This document shows positions 21,595-29,174 of a stretch of 44,318 bases of DNA, in pieces (position 1 is the stretch's first letter; every line of letters starts with the position of its first letter). Position numbers and translations under genes: made by a program. The notes under the pieces were generated by a model. The model was given only the letters and a program-made list of their open reading frames with translations. It did not search any database and had not been told where the DNA came from. Source of the stretch: a virus; the IMG/VR virus record IMGVR_UViG_3300034158_000052, positions 1 to 44,318 of that record. The stretch is one strand, 5' to 3'.

Positions 21595-21941
21595 TGTCCA
21601 CCACCATGGGCGCCCGTCCCTATGAATTCCTGCTCTCCGAGGCCCCCGGCACGCTCTCGCGCGACGAGATCACCGTCCTCTCCGGCGAAGACCTGACCGC
21701 CGGCACCCTCCTCGGCAAGGTCACCGCCTCGGGTAAATACGTCGCATACGATGACGCCGGCACCGACGACGGCCGGCGCACGGCCGTGGGGATCCTCACC
21801 GCCGACTGCGACGCCACCGGCGGCGATACCCTCGCCGTGATGATCACCCGCCTGGCCGAAGTCTATAGCGCCAAACTCACCGGCGCCGATGCCAATGGGC
21901 TGGCCGACCTGGCCACCCGCAATATTCTCGCGAGGTCCTAA
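21594..21941 (+). CDS. Head decoration protein, lambda gpD-like
   Basis: This 115-residue protein starts MSTTMGARPYEFLLSEAPGT and carries the family pattern SRDEITVLSGEDLTAGTLLGKVT, AVGILTADCDAT and later AEVYSAKL. Proteins of this family bind as trimers to expanded capsids and stabilise them. Its start overlaps the protease stop, and it lies directly before the major capsid gene, as gpD does before gpE in lambda. Confidence 0.85.
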   Translation: MSTTMGARPYEFLLSEAPGTLSRDEITVLSGEDLTAGTLLGKVTASGKYVAYDDAGTDDGRRTAVGILTADCDATGGDTLAVMITRLAEVYSAKLTGADANGLADLATRNILARS

Positions 21942-21944
21942 CTG

Positions 21945-22931
21945 ATGGCCATGGTCGACCCCTTCTCCCCGGACGCCTTCAGCCTGGTGGCGCTGACGGC
22001 CGCAATCAACAACGTCAAGTACGCCCCGACCCGCCTCGCCCAGTTGGGACTGTTCGAGGAGCAGGGGATCAGCACCCTGGACGCGGCGGTCGAGGAGCGC
22101 GACGGCGTGCTTGCCATCGTCGACGTCGCCCCGCGCGGCGCCCCCGGTCAGCCGGTCGGCGGCGAAACGCGCAAGATCCACAGCTTCCGCGTCCCGCACC
22201 TGCCCGAACGCGGCGCCCTGCGGGCCGACGAAGTCCAGGGCGTGCGCGCCTTTGGCTCCGAGAATCAAGCCGAGGTGCTGACCACGCGTCTCAACGAACG
22301 TCTGGCCACCCTGCGGCGCAACATCGACTACACCCTGGAGTCGCACCGGCTCTCCGCCCTGATGGGCAGTTTCATCGACGCCAATGGCGCCAGCGTCTCA
22401 CTGTTCACCACCTTTGGGGTCACGCAGCAGACGCTGTCGTTCGTGCTCGGCACTGCCACCACCAAGATCCGCTCCAAGTGCCTCACGGTCCTGGCCAACA
22501 TCGAGAGCGCCCTGGATGGCATCCCCTTCAGTGGCGTGCGCGCCCTGTGCGGCGCGACCTTCTTCGACAACCTCATCACCCACGCCAACGTCGAAGCGAC
22601 CTACCTCAACCAGCAGCAGGCCAGCGAACTGCGCGGCGATCCGCGTCAGGAGATCAACTTCGGCGGGATCGTCTTCGAGCGCTATCGCGGCACCAGCGCG
22701 GTCAAGGTCGGCGACAATGACGCCTACGCGGTCCCGGTCGGCGTCCCCGGTCTCTTTCTGACCCGCTTTGCCCCGGCCGACTATGCCGAGACCGTCAACA
22801 CCCTCGGGCTGCCGTACTACGCCAAAAGCGAGCCGCTAAAGTTCGGCAAAGGCTACGAGATCGAGGCCCAGAGCAACCCGCTCAACCTCTGCACCCGCCC
22901 GGCGTCCATCATCAAGCTCACGGTCAGCTAA
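21945..22931 (+). CDS. Major capsid protein, lambda gpE family
   Basis: The product has 328 residues. The pattern DPFSPDAFSLVALTAAINNV, TRLAQLGLFEEQGISTL, then VPHLPERGALRADEVQGVRAFG and the C-terminal YYAKSEPLKFGKGYEIEAQSNPL is that of the phage capsid E family (HK97 fold). It builds the icosahedral shell. A lambda-type capsid and decoration pair combined with a Mu-type portal and connectors makes the head module mosaic. Confidence 0.88.
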   Translation: MAMVDPFSPDAFSLVALTAAINNVKYAPTRLAQLGLFEEQGISTLDAAVEERDGVLAIVDVAPRGAPGQPVGGETRKIHSFRVPHLPERGALRADEVQGVRAFGSENQAEVLTTRLNERLATLRRNIDYTLESHRLSALMGSFIDANGASVSLFTTFGVTQQTLSFVLGTATTKIRSKCLTVLANIESALDGIPFSGVRALCGATFFDNLITHANVEATYLNQQQASELRGDPRQEINFGGIVFERYRGTSAVKVGDNDAYAVPVGVPGLFLTRFAPADYAETVNTLGLPYYAKSEPLKFGKGYEIEAQSNPLNLCTRPASIIKLTVS

Positions 22932-22933
22932 GC

Positions 22934-23335
22934 ATGAGCTACGCCAGTGCCGACGCCCTCCGCGACCGCTACCTGCGCAACGGCCAGGACGAGTTCGCGC
23001 TGCGCGCCGACGAGGATCTGGACCAGGGCCTCCAGGCTGCCACCGCCGAAATCGACAGCTACCTGCCGAGCGGCCCGCACGCGCTCGCCGCGCTGCCGAT
23101 CCTCGCCGACAAATGCCTGACCCTGGCGCGGATGCTGGTCCATCAGGACGATGCCCTCGACGTCAGCCATCCCATCGTCCGCGATGGGCTGGCGGTGCGC
23201 GCCTGGCTGGTGCTGGTCGCGCGCGGCGTGGTCCTGTTGCCAGTCGACCCCCCGGCCGCCGCCAGCGCCACCCTCGCCGCCGGGACGCGGACGCCGGTCT
23301 ATGGCGCCGACTTCGTCGCGGGGTACTCGCTGTGA
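22934..23335 (+). CDS. Head-tail connector, DUF1320 (Mu gp36-like), copy 1
   Basis: The product has 133 residues. SADALRDRYLRNGQDEFALRADED, AATAEIDSYLPSG and LPILADKCLTLARMLVH follow the DUF1320 pattern of Mu gp36, an adaptor that docks below the portal. It comes directly after the capsid gene as in Mu-like phages. A second, more divergent copy occurs at 27047. Confidence 0.8.
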   Translation: MSYASADALRDRYLRNGQDEFALRADEDLDQGLQAATAEIDSYLPSGPHALAALPILADKCLTLARMLVHQDDALDVSHPIVRDGLAVRAWLVLVARGVVLLPVDPPAAASATLAAGTRTPVYGADFVAGYSL

Positions 23336-23826
23336 GCGGTCTCAGCGTCACCATCGACGATGCCGAGGTCAACCGGGCACTGCGGGCGCTGGCGGCGCAT
23401 CTCGATGATCTGACGCCGGCCATGGATGCCATCGGACAGGCGCTGGTCACCGAGGTTGATCTCAGCTTCGACGGCAGCCGCGACCCCTGGGGCACCCCCT
23501 GGGACGCACTGTCCGCCGTGACCCTGGCCCGGCGACGCGGTACCTCGGCGCAGATCCTGCGCGACACCGGGCACCTGGCCAACAGCATCAACTACCACGC
23601 GGCCGCGGACCGCGTCGAGGTGGGCACGGATGTCATCTACGCCGCCACCCACCAATTTGGCCGCGCCGACAACCGCATGTACAACACCCCCAGTGGGCGC
23701 CCGGCGCCAATCCCCGCCCGCCCCTTCCTGCCCATTCGCCCCAGCGGCCAGGTCGAACTTCCCGACGCCACGCGCGACGCGATCCTCGACCTCCTGCACC
23801 GCCATCTGGCGCAAGCGCTGCCATGA
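23332..23826 (+). CDS. Virion morphogenesis protein, Mu gpG-like (Phage_tail_S)
   Basis: I take the GTG at 23332, overlapping the previous stop, for 164 residues. WGTPWDALSAVTLARRRGTSAQILRDTGHLANSI and ATHQFGRADNRM are typical of the Mu gpG/P2 gpS morphogenesis family, which act in head or tail completion. The C-terminus (IPARPFLPI) also fits. It is coupled to the next gene by ATGA. Confidence 0.8.
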   Translation: MSGLSVTIDDAEVNRALRALAAHLDDLTPAMDAIGQALVTEVDLSFDGSRDPWGTPWDALSAVTLARRRGTSAQILRDTGHLANSINYHAAADRVEVGTDVIYAATHQFGRADNRMYNTPSGRPAPIPARPFLPIRPSGQVELPDATRDAILDLLHRHLAQALP

Positions 23827-24275
23827 GTCTGGTGCTCCTCCGTTCGCAACTGGTCACCGCCCTCGCGGGCGCCCTGACCTGCCCGGTCCAAACCGTCGGC
23901 GGCGCCTTCGATGGTGCCGAACTGCGCCGTCATGTCACTCACGCCCCAGTGGCGCTGGTCTCGCTGGCCAGCATCGCCGACTTCAAACGCCACGGCCCCG
24001 CCTGGCGCGGCCGGTTGACCTTCGTCGTCTATCTCGTCACGCGCGACACCCCCACCGTCAGCCGCGACGTCCTGGCGCTCGACCTGGTGTCCGCGGTCAT
24101 GAGCTTCGCCCACGACGGCGTCTTCAGCGCCCCCGGCGCCTTCAGTCTGCTGCGCCCGGGCGACGGCGAGGTCAGTGCCGACAACCTCTACAGCGGCGCC
24201 GTCGATAGTATCGCCGTCGCCCTGTGGGCCGTGCGCTGGCGCGCAGTCGCTACCTGCTACGAGGGCCCGCCCTGA
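23823..24275 (+). CDS. Mu gp37-like tail terminator, copy 1
   Basis: The product has 150 residues. LLRSQLVTALAGALTCPVQTVGGAFDGAEL, HAPVALVSLASIADF and RLTFVVYLVTRD match the gp37/DUF1834-type proteins that cap the tail tube in Mu-like phages. It follows the gpG-like gene as expected. A second gp37-like gene lies at 27541. Confidence 0.7.
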   Translation: MSLVLLRSQLVTALAGALTCPVQTVGGAFDGAELRRHVTHAPVALVSLASIADFKRHGPAWRGRLTFVVYLVTRDTPTVSRDVLALDLVSAVMSFAHDGVFSAPGAFSLLRPGDGEVSADNLYSGAVDSIAVALWAVRWRAVATCYEGPP

Positions 24276-24276
24276 C

Positions 24277-24660
24277 ATGGCCACTCTTGGAACCGTTGGG
24301 GAACGTATCAATCTCAAGATTCGCCAGGGCGCCACCCTCGGCCCGTTCGTGGTCACCCTCAGCGAGCCGGATGGGACGCCCGTCGACCTGACCGGGGCCG
24401 CGCTCCGGGCGCAGATTCGCAAGACCGCACTCGATCCGGTGGTGACCGTCGCGCTGACCGTCACCCTGCTCGACCCGCTGCTCGGCCAGTTCGAGTTCGG
24501 GCTCGATGCCGTCACCACCACCACCCTCCCAGCCGGCGAGGCCCTGACCGATGACGCCTCGCGCTACGTCTGGGACCTGGAATGGGAGGCGCCCGATGGC
24601 ACCGTGACCCCGCTGTTCTACGGCGAGTGCGCCATCTTCCGCGAGGTCACCCGTGGCTGA
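24277..24660 (+). CDS. Phage protein of baseplate-upper or fibre-leader type, 127 residues
   Basis: Starts [20 protein letters not shown]. The pattern [28 protein letters not shown], then [19 protein letters not shown], resembles short beta-rich phage proteins that precede fibre genes and attach them to the virion. It overlaps the collagen-like fibre gene by 8 bp. The specific role is inferred. Confidence 0.55.
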   Translation: MATLGTVGERINLKIRQGATLGPFVVTLSEPDGTPVDLTGAALRAQIRKTALDPVVTVALTVTLLDPLLGQFEFGLDAVTTTTLPAGEALTDDASRYVWDLEWEAPDGTVTPLFYGECAIFREVTRG

Positions 24661-26461
24661 GATCACCATCACCCCCGCGGACGAGATCGCGGTAACCCTC
24701 TCTTTGCGGCAGGGGCCGCCAGGGATCCAGGGTGCAACTGGTCCGCAGGGCGACCAAGGCATCCAAGGTATCCCTGGTGATGAAGGCCCCCAGGGGATTC
24801 AAGGCATCCAAGGGCCGATTGGACCTCAGGGTTCGCAAGGCGTCACTGGCGATCAGGGTGACGTTGGTCCGCAGGGTGTCCAGGGCGATGAAGGCCCGCC
24901 GGGGCCAATGGGTTTGACCGGCCCGCAAGGGATCCAAGGCCCGCAAGGCGACCAAGGCCCAATCGGTCTTACGGGTCCACAGGGTCTTCAAGGTATTCCT
25001 GGTGATGAAGGCCCCACGGGTGCGACCGGCCCGCAGGGGATGCAGGGCGACACCGGCCCCACGGGTGCGACCGGCCCGCAGGGGCCGCAGGGCGACACCG
25101 GCCCCACGGGTGCGACCGGCCCGCAGGGGATGCAGGGCGACACCGGCCCCACGGGTGCGACCGGCCCGCAGGGGCCGCAGGGCGACACCGGCCCCACGGG
25201 TGCGACCGGCCCGCAGGGGCCGCAGGGCATCCCAGGTTCAAGCATGAACAATATCGGCACGCCGGGCGCCGCCGGCTTCGGCGTCGGGATCTGCCCGTCG
25301 CTCCCGGCGGGCTTCGTGCCGCTAGTCGGCTACGATGTTCCGGGCAGTGACGCCTATGGCAACTACCAGTATTCGGACGGCTCCGTCTGCTGCTGGATTC
25401 CAGCCTTTTTCTACCGCGTGACGCAGCCGAATGATGTCGTGTCGATCCTGCCGCGCTCAGCCTTCCCGACCGTCGCCGCCGCCAACACCGCCGGTTATGG
25501 CCTGCATCGCGCCTTCTATGATGGCGGGCTGGAGCAGCCGGGCTTTTTCGTCGACAAATACCTGCTCTCCAATAACAACGGCATCGCCTCTTCCATTGCC
25601 AGCGCCGCGCCGCTATCGAGCAATATCGCCCACAATCCGTTCAGCCTGGTCGGTGCCAGCAACACCCACGCCGGCGCCATCGCCGTGGCCAAAACGCGCG
25701 GCGCGCAGTGGTTCTGCGCGCACATGCCCGTCCGCGCCGCGCTGGCGCTCCTCAGCCTGGCGCACGGCCAGGCGGCGACGAGTGCGGCCTACTGCGCTTG
25801 GTACGACGCGGCTGGGGTGATCAATTTTCCGAAGGGCTGCAACAACAACGCCTTGCGCGACGTCAACGACACGGGCGTGATCTATGCGAGCGATGGATAC
25901 CAAGCGTGCGGGAAAACCGGGTCTGGGATGCCATTCGCGAAAACGACGCACAACGGTCAGTCCTCGGGCGTCGCCGATCTCAACGGCCTGCTGTTGGAAG
26001 TCTCGCCAGGGCTGACGTGTAATGGCTCCGGATTTTATCTGCTGAAGCCGGGAGCGGCGATGCGTGCTGTGACCGGAGGCAACACGCTGGCGACGGATCT
26101 CTGGGGCGTGGCCGGTCTATCCGCGCTCTACGACTCGGTCGGCACAACGCTCGGCGCGCTGTCGGGACTCGATCAGGTCCTGCGCTGGGGCAACGGCGCC
26201 GCCGCGGCGCTGTCGACGGCGGTTTCTGGCGATGCCTGGCGCCGCACCGGATTCGGGCTGCTGGAGGCCGCCAGCGCAGCAGGGACTAATCGGTTTGGGG
26301 AGGACTACGCGCGCGATTTTCTGCGCAATGAGCTGTGCCCGCTCGCCGGCGGCGACTGGACCACCAGCGCGTATGCCGGCGTCTGGGCGGTCACCTTGGC
26401 CAACGCGCGCGGCGGCTCGGGCACAGTTGTGGGTGCGCGTGCCGCCTTGTATGTTTTGTGA
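24653..26461 (+). CDS. Collagen-like tail fibre with lectin-type receptor-binding tip
   Basis: The product has 602 residues. After a short beta N-terminus ([20 protein letters not shown]), residues 21-198 are uninterrupted Gly-X-Y triplets of collagen type, forming a trimeric stalk. Residues about 200-602 form a globular domain ending [24 protein letters not shown]. That ending is the C-type-lectin/FGE-like finish seen in variable proteins of diversity-generating retroelements. It should contact the host surface. It sits unusually among the head-tail connector genes, between two gp36/gp37-like sets. Confidence 0.8.
   Translation: MAEITITPADEIAVTLSLRQGPPGIQGATGPQGDQGIQGIPGDEGPQGIQGIQGPIGPQGSQGVTGDQGDVGPQGVQGDEGPPGPMGLTGPQGIQGPQGDQGPIGLTGPQGLQGIPGDEGPTGATGPQGMQGDTGPTGATGPQGPQGDTGPTGATGPQGMQGDTGPTGATGPQGPQGDTGPTGATGPQGPQGIPGSSMNNIGTPGAAGFGVGICPSLPAGFVPLVGYDVPGSDAYGNYQYSDGSVCCWIPAFFYRVTQPNDVVSILPRSAFPTVAAANTAGYGLHRAFYDGGLEQPGFFVDKYLLSNNNGIASSIASAAPLSSNIAHNPFSLVGASNTHAGAIAVAKTRGAQWFCAHMPVRAALALLSLAHGQAATSAAYCAWYDAAGVINFPKGCNNNALRDVNDTGVIYASDGYQACGKTGSGMPFAKTTHNGQSSGVADLNGLLLEVSPGLTCNGSGFYLLKPGAAMRAVTGGNTLATDLWGVAGLSALYDSVGTTLGALSGLDQVLRWGNGAAAALSTAVSGDAWRRTGFGLLEAASAAGTNRFGEDYARDFLRNELCPLAGGDWTTSAYAGVWAVTLANARGGSGTVVGARAALYVL
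25016..25222 (+). repeat. Tandem 45-bp repeats in the collagen stalk
   Basis: Four full 45-bp units and one partial unit of 27 bp encode the 15-residue block [15 protein letters not shown] or [15 protein letters not shown]. Units begin at 25016, 25061, 25106, 25151 and 25196. M and P variants alternate. Near-identity at the DNA level means that copy number, and so stalk length, can change by slippage or recombination. Confidence 0.9.
26345..26461 (+). other. Candidate variable-repeat (VR) region of a diversity-generating retroelement
   Basis: The last 39 codons of the fibre gene ([19 protein letters not shown], then [16 protein letters not shown]) follow the pattern of retroelement-diversified lectin tips, in which a W/G core and a fixed VGxRxAL end surround variable positions. 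The stop is followed by a direct repeat TAGCGAGCG (26462-26480). No template repeat or reverse transcriptase is present in this window, so if the call is right the region is no longer being diversified from here. Confidence 0.45.
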
Positions 26462-26504
26462 TAGCGAGCGGTAGCGAGCGATGGGACTGAATCCAGAGGC
26501 GGCG

Positions 26505-26672
26505 ATGAATCTCAAGTTCATCGAGTTTGCCAAACGCTTGAACATCTATCTGAATCATTCACTGCAATCGCTGCTGACCTACGCCCAGGACACCGATCAT
26601 GCCCTCTATCATGCGCTACCAGCCAGTCTCGGACGCCTACACCGTCTACCGCGTGACGGCGGCCGACCCTGA
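26505..26672 (+). pseudogene. Truncated Avd-like four-helix-bundle fragment
   Basis: The frame starts MNLKFIEFAKRLNIYLNH, which recalls the first helix of four-helix-bundle Avd-type proteins that follow the variable protein gene in diversity-generating retroelements. After residue 18 the likeness is lost and the frame runs into the next gene in another phase (SLQSLLTYAQDTDHALYHAL). About 100 further residues, the template repeat and the reverse transcriptase would be missing. I read this as a deletion scar. The likeness is from memory of the family and needs a search. Confidence 0.4.
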
Positions 26673-27042
26673 TGCCGATCCCGGCCTGACGGAGCTGTGC
26701 GAGCTGGACGGCTGGCGCTATCTGTCTGTCCCCAGCGGGCTGGCGCTGGCCGTCCCGCCGCCGATCGCGGCGCTGGAAACGGTCGTGCTGGACGACACCC
26801 TGCGCGCGCGCATCAAGGCTGCGTCTCCCCATATCACGCTGATCGACCAGCGATTCGATGAGCGGCTGCGCGCGCGCTACACACTGAACACCGAGCTGTA
26901 TTATGCGCGCATCGCGTCCGGGGTCGCGCTCGGGGTGTATTCCTTTCTGCCCAACGAGCAGGACGAGCTGGCCGCGTATCAGGTCTATGTCGAAGGGCTG
27001 CGCACTCAATCGCGGGCCGAGAAAGTGGCGCTGGGGCTGTAA
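26599..27042 (+). CDS. Fibre-associated phage protein, 147 residues
   Basis: Starts MPSIMRYQPVSDAYTVYRVT (an alternative ATG lies four codons in). ELCELDGWRYLSVPSGLALA and IKAASPHITLIDQRFDERLRARYTL, then YYARIASGVALG, show an N-terminal small beta domain and a helical C-terminus. Such proteins follow fibre genes in related phages and may be fibre-assembly chaperones. That role is inferred from position. A GGAC-type ribosome binding site is weak. Confidence 0.55.
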   Translation: MPSIMRYQPVSDAYTVYRVTAADPDADPGLTELCELDGWRYLSVPSGLALAVPPPIAALETVVLDDTLRARIKAASPHITLIDQRFDERLRARYTLNTELYYARIASGVALGVYSFLPNEQDELAAYQVYVEGLRTQSRAEKVALGL

Positions 27043-27046
27043 ACCG

Positions 27047-27544
27047 ATGCTCCTCACCCCCCACGACCTCCTCACCGCCCACGGCGCCCCCGAGCTGGCG
27101 CAGCTCACCACCCCCGAGGGTGCGCCGGTCCTCGATCACGACCTATTGATCGCGACCATCGACGCCGGCGATCGCAGCGCCTGGACCCTGGAGGATCAGG
27201 CCCTGGCCGATGCTGCGCTGGCCACGCTCCAGGCCGCAGTCGATCTGGCCAACGCCCGCACCGGGCGGATCGCCAGCGGCCGGGTGCTCAGTGCCGAGGA
27301 TGAGCTGGTGCTGCTGGTCGCGGGGCGCGATCTCGCGCGCGCGCGTCTCTACGACGATGCCCGCCTGCCCGATGACCACCCGGTGAGCCGTCGCGACCGC
27401 GACGCCCAGCGCTTCCTGGAACGCGTCGCCAGCGGCCTCGAGCCCTTCGGCCAGCCGCTGATCGGCACCCCCGGTCTGCCCGCGATCGCCGCCGATGCCC
27501 CGGCGCGCCAGTTCGACCGCACGACCCTGGCGGACTACGGATGA
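27047..27544 (+). CDS. DUF1320 (Mu gp36-like) connector, copy 2
   Basis: The product has 165 residues. LTPHDLLTAHGAPELAQLTTPEG, LATLQAAVDLANARTGRI and LLVAGRDLARARLYDDARLPDDHPV follow the DUF1320 pattern, as does the later RFLERVASGLEPFG. It resembles the product of 22934-23335 in plan but is longer and diverged. With the following gp37-like gene it repeats the connector order seen before the fibre gene. Confidence 0.65.
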   Translation: MLLTPHDLLTAHGAPELAQLTTPEGAPVLDHDLLIATIDAGDRSAWTLEDQALADAALATLQAAVDLANARTGRIASGRVLSAEDELVLLVAGRDLARARLYDDARLPDDHPVSRRDRDAQRFLERVASGLEPFGQPLIGTPGLPAIAADAPARQFDRTTLADYG

Positions 27545-28152
27545 TCACCAATCTGCTGAGCGCCGAACCCCTGCTCCTCGCCCGCCTTCGCGCGCGATTG
27601 CCGGCGCCGGTCCAGGTCTTCGCCGCCGCCGATCTCGATGGGGTGCGCGAGCGCGAGCAGTACGCCCCCGCGGTGCACCTGCTCTACGGCGGGCATCGCA
27701 TCGGCGACTCGCCCTATCCGGGGGTCGAGAAGCGCCTGCAATCCTGGGTCTGCGTGCTGGTGGCGCGCAATCGGCGCGGCGTCGAGTCGCAGCGCGACGC
27801 GGCCGGCGAGCTGCTGACCCAGGTCGAGACCAGCCTGCTCGGCTGGCGCCCCTCGCCCGACCATACCCCGCGGATCGGCCAGGATGCCCCCGCGCCCCGC
27901 TATGGGGCGGGGGTGATCTATCTCACGCTGGGCTACCAGACCAGCGTGAGATCATCAAAGGCACGCCCTGACCCGCTGACCCTGCGTGGTCGCGGCCTGT
28001 CGCCGCTCCCCGGTTTACGGCACGCTGACGGCGTGTCGGCGGGAACAGAGGTTCAGGTGTCAGTTGACAGTTGTCAGGAAGAGACACGCCAACTGCCAAC
28101 TGCCACCTGCCACCTGCCAACTGCCAACTGCCAACTGCCACCTGCCACCTGA
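27541..28152 (+). CDS. Mu gp37-like protein, copy 2, with a repeat-derived tail
   Basis: The product has 203 residues. Residues 1-130 (LLLARLRARLPAPVQVFAAADLDG, APAVHLLYGGHRIG, SWVCVLVARNRRG) are a gp37/tail-terminator-type domain. The C-terminal 70 residues are unlike the family, and the last 25 are encoded by a heptanucleotide repeat array (28091-28151). The frame probably read into non-coding repeats after loss of the original stop. An alternative is that the true stop is masked by a sequencing change. ATGA couples it to the DUF1320 gene. Confidence 0.6.
   Translation: MITNLLSAEPLLLARLRARLPAPVQVFAAADLDGVREREQYAPAVHLLYGGHRIGDSPYPGVEKRLQSWVCVLVARNRRGVESQRDAAGELLTQVETSLLGWRPSPDHTPRIGQDAPAPRYGAGVIYLTLGYQTSVRSSKARPDPLTLRGRGLSPLPGLRHADGVSAGTEVQVSVDSCQEETRQLPTATCHLPTANCQLPPAT
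28059..28151 (+). repeat. Heptanucleotide tandem repeats with a complementary 5' arm
   Basis: Eight full units and one partial unit of AACTGCC or ACCTGCC run from 28091 to 28151. Upstream at 28060-28077 the sequence CAGTTGACAGTTGTCAG is complementary to the repeats (CAGTTG pairs with CAACTG twice), so the RNA can fold into a long hairpin just before the tail tube gene. Short tandem heptamers of this type are known in bacterial intergenic regions but are unusual in a packed phage late operon. Confidence 0.85.
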
Positions 28153-28164
28153 GAACCAAACCCC

Positions 28165-29070
28165 ATGACTGTCCAGCTCCAAACCTATCGCCCCACCCTC
28201 AACGCCGGTCAGGTCTATCTGCGCCTGGCCATGGCCGCCGCGCCATTGCAGGCGATCGGCAACGTCTCGGTGCTCCAGCTCGCCATCAGCGAGGATGAAA
28301 AGACCCTGGCCGACTACACCGCCCCCGGTGGCGGCCAGTGGGCGGCGCTGTCGCGGGTGACCGGGATCGAGGCCAGCATGACGCTGCATGATTTGGACCC
28401 GGTCAACCTGGCGCGCGCCATCTACGGCGACGCCACCGCGACCGTCGCCGGCAGCGAGACCACCCAACCGCACGTCGCCTACCAGGGCGGTCTGACCCGG
28501 CTCGCACATCCGGCCCCGACCAGCGTCGTGGTCGCCCATGGCGCCGGCACCCCGGCCACCAGCCACGCCTACCTGGTCGGCGACTGGGTCTACACCGGCA
28601 CCCACGTCTACCAATGCACCACCGCCGGCACCTCGGCCGCCACCGCGCCGACCTGGAAGACCGACGGCACCGACACCACCGATGGCACCGTGGTCTGGGC
28701 CGATCGCGGGGCGTTCGCCACGGTCGCCGACACCGACTACGAGGTGCGTCGCGAAGGGCTGCTGATCCTGGAGGGCGGCATCCCCGACGGCTGCCCGATC
28801 AAGGTCAGCTACAGCTACGGCGCCTATTCGGCGGTCGAGGCCCTGACTGCCGGCGGGCAGATCTACGAGTTGTCGTTCGGCGGGCTCAACGAGGCCAACA
28901 ACAACAGCCCGGTGGTGCTGGATATTTTCCGGCTCAAGATCTCGGCCGCCAGCGCGCTGGATTTCCTCGGGGACGACTTCGCCAGCCTGGAGGTCAAGGG
29001 CAAGGTGCTGCTCGACCCCACCAAGAGCGGCGCCGGCACCTCCAAGTATTTCCGGGTGCAGATGGCGTAA
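28165..29070 (+). CDS. Major tail tube protein with a surface insertion
   Basis: The product has 301 residues. The start (LNAGQVYLRLAMAAAPLQAIGNVSVLQLAIS) and end (EVKGKVLLDPTKSGAGTSKYFRVQM) fit phage tail tube proteins. Residues about 125-185 are an inserted module, HAYLVGDWVYTGTHVYQCTT followed by TAPTW and TDGTVVWADRG. That motif is widespread on the surface of phage tails and bacterial adhesins and is likely exposed on the tail. The next long gene is the tape measure, which supports the call. Confidence 0.7.
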   Translation: MTVQLQTYRPTLNAGQVYLRLAMAAAPLQAIGNVSVLQLAISEDEKTLADYTAPGGGQWAALSRVTGIEASMTLHDLDPVNLARAIYGDATATVAGSETTQPHVAYQGGLTRLAHPAPTSVVVAHGAGTPATSHAYLVGDWVYTGTHVYQCTTAGTSAATAPTWKTDGTDTTDGTVVWADRGAFATVADTDYEVRREGLLILEGGIPDGCPIKVSYSYGAYSAVEALTAGGQIYELSFGGLNEANNNSPVVLDIFRLKISAASALDFLGDDFASLEVKGKVLLDPTKSGAGTSKYFRVQMA

Positions 29071-29084
29071 TAAGGCTGGTCATT

Positions 29085-29145
29085 GAAGTCCTTGGTGTTC
29101 CTGAAGTCCTTGAAGGACCCCAAGGACCCCAAGGACCCCAAGGAC
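29085..29145 (+). repeat. Short tandem repeats between tail tube and tape measure genes
   Basis: Two copies of GAAGTCCTTG (29085-29094 and 29103-29112) are followed by three full copies and a partial copy of AAGGACCCC (29113-29145). AAGGAC in the second set is complementary to GTCCTT in the first, so the RNA can fold back. The 104-bp gap holds no gene. Frameshifted assembly chaperones (gpG/GT type) usually found here are not seen. Confidence 0.8.
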
Positions 29146-29174
29146 GTCACAACCCCGTGCCTGAGCATTGAGAC

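Noticed and set aside
24653-26672. An active diversity-generating retroelement
   Set aside because: No reverse transcriptase or template repeat was found anywhere in the window. Only a candidate variable tip and a truncated Avd-like start remain.
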